This document shows, in pieces, positions 4,829 to 5,448 of a stretch of 5,448 nucleotides of DNA. This DNA comes from Clostridia bacterium (GTDB taxonomy: Bacteria; Bacillota_A; Clostridia; Christensenellales; Aristaeellaceae). A model generated the notes under the pieces. It had not been told where the DNA came from, did not search any database, and worked only from the letters and a program-made list of their open reading frames with translations. Every line of letters begins with the position of its first letter. Position 1 is the stretch's first letter. The stretch covers positions 1-5,448 of the forward strand of contig JAFQGN010000200.1 of assembly GCA_017398245.1 (NCBI GenBank), written 5' to 3'. The translations under genes and the position numbers were made by a program.

Positions 4829-5448
4829 ATGTCGTTCTACAGCTACAAAAATTCGGACGGCAGCTGCGCCTGTCCCGGAACCGTAAACGGCAACAATGTG
4901 CTCTCCGGCCTGACCGAGCGCATCTGCGTGCAGGTCAAAAATGTGTACGATTCCTGCATCTCTCAGGAACAGCTCACCGACAAGACCATCACCGTGACCA
5001 ATATCGTGCCCATTGTACATCCCGGCTGCGCAAACGGCCTGCCGGCTAACCAGAACGCCCCCTGCCGCTGCAACTGCAACGGCAACAGCTGCAACTGCTC
5101 CTGCCGCCTGTGCAACGCTCCCCTGAGCCATGAACAGGCCGTGGAAAACGCTGAAAACAGCCCCTGCCCGCTGCCCACACCGGTCGGCAACTGGACGTTC
5201 GAATCCTGCCGCAGCTCCACCACCAAGGGCAATATTACCGATCTGACCATCGATCGACTGTGCGATCGGCCTCAGTTCGCCCGCGTGCGCGCCAATATCG
5301 CCGTGCCGATCGACGTCCTCTTCATCGACGCCCGCTGCCAGGAATGGATGGGCCAGGCGACCATCACCGTCGCAAAAGACGTTCTTCTGGCCATTCCGGA
5401 TGAATCCATCGTCCCCTTCACGCTGGAAAGCCTCGTCAGCGCCATCTG
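4829..5448 (+). CDS. cysteine-rich protein, possible spore-surface component (3' end outside window)
   Basis: Partial: 206 residues are visible and the frame is still open at the window edge. I do not recognise a named family with confidence. It has 16 cysteines, seven of them in the 17-residue stretch CRCNCNGNSCNCSCRLC (79-95), so metal binding or disulphide cross-linking is possible. There is no signal peptide and no membrane helix. The N-terminal part contains ERICVQVKNVYDSC (30-43); the C-terminal part after residue 134 reads as alternating beta strands (NITDLTIDRLCDRPQFARVR, then VPIDVLFIDA and ATITVAKDVLLAIPDESIVPF), loosely resembling beta-rich clostridial spore-coat domains of the SPOCS kind. 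ATG at 4829 is chosen because GGGAGG (4816-4821) lies 7 nt upstream; the in-frame ATG at 4823 is only 1 nt from it. A sigma-K-like promoter lies upstream. A spore coat or exosporium role is inference from cysteine content and promoter, not from a proven family match. Confidence 0.8.
   Translation, partial: MSFYSYKNSDGSCACPGTVNGNNVLSGLTERICVQVKNVYDSCISQEQLTDKTITVTNIVPIVHPGCANGLPANQNAPCRCNCNGNSCNCSCRLCNAPLSHEQAVENAENSPCPLPTPVGNWTFESCRSSTTKGNITDLTIDRLCDRPQFARVRANIAVPIDVLFIDARCQEWMGQATITVAKDVLLAIPDESIVPFTLESLVSAI

Overview
The window looks like a stretch of chromosome from a GC-rich, Gram-positive, anaerobic, possibly spore-forming bacterium of the class Clostridia, perhaps a gut lineage. The evidence is strong GGAGG-type ribosome binding sites, Firmicutes-type uridine phosphorylase and TrmB sequences, an EIIC-like protein of the PfoR/PTS_EIIC_2 type, and a cysteine-rich protein that could belong to the spore surface. 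Genus cannot be told from the sequence alone.

Layout. Positions 1-1657 hold a minus-strand operon: a 69-aa two-helix membrane protein (1448-1657), then TrmB tRNA methyltransferase (GTG start at 1445), then an M18 aminopeptidase that leaves the window at position 1. There is no stop codon between TrmB and the aminopeptidase; they form one open frame from 1445 to 1. Positions 1658-1911 are a divergent control region with a promoter on each strand and two short perfect palindromes. Positions 1912-2943 (plus) encode the EIIC-like membrane protein. Positions 2939-3033 are a compact double terminator between converging genes, bounded by a perfect 13-bp inverted repeat that contains both stop codons. 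Positions 3029-4678 (minus) form a second operon: uridine phosphorylase (udp), then a sugar phosphate isomerase/epimerase-like TIM-barrel gene broken by a one-base frameshift near 3595. Positions 4679-4828 hold a second divergent control region: a good housekeeping-type promoter for udp and a sigma-K-like promoter match for the rightward gene. From 4829 to the end runs a cysteine-rich protein, cut off by the window edge.

How the genes fit together. Uridine phosphorylase yields ribose-1-phosphate and uracil, and the isomerase-family protein probably acts on a sugar or sugar derivative, so this operon looks like nucleoside/sugar scavenging. The EIIC-like protein converges on it and may relate to sugar sensing or transport, but no EIIA or EIIB domain is in view. 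TrmB and the aminopeptidase are housekeeping functions.

Nothing here is a clear new defence or mobile system. The most unusual items are the TrmB-M18 in-frame fusion, the mirrored double terminator, the cysteine-rich protein behind a sporulation-like promoter, and the frameshifted isomerase. The frameshift warns that single-base sequence errors may be present, which also bears on the fusion.
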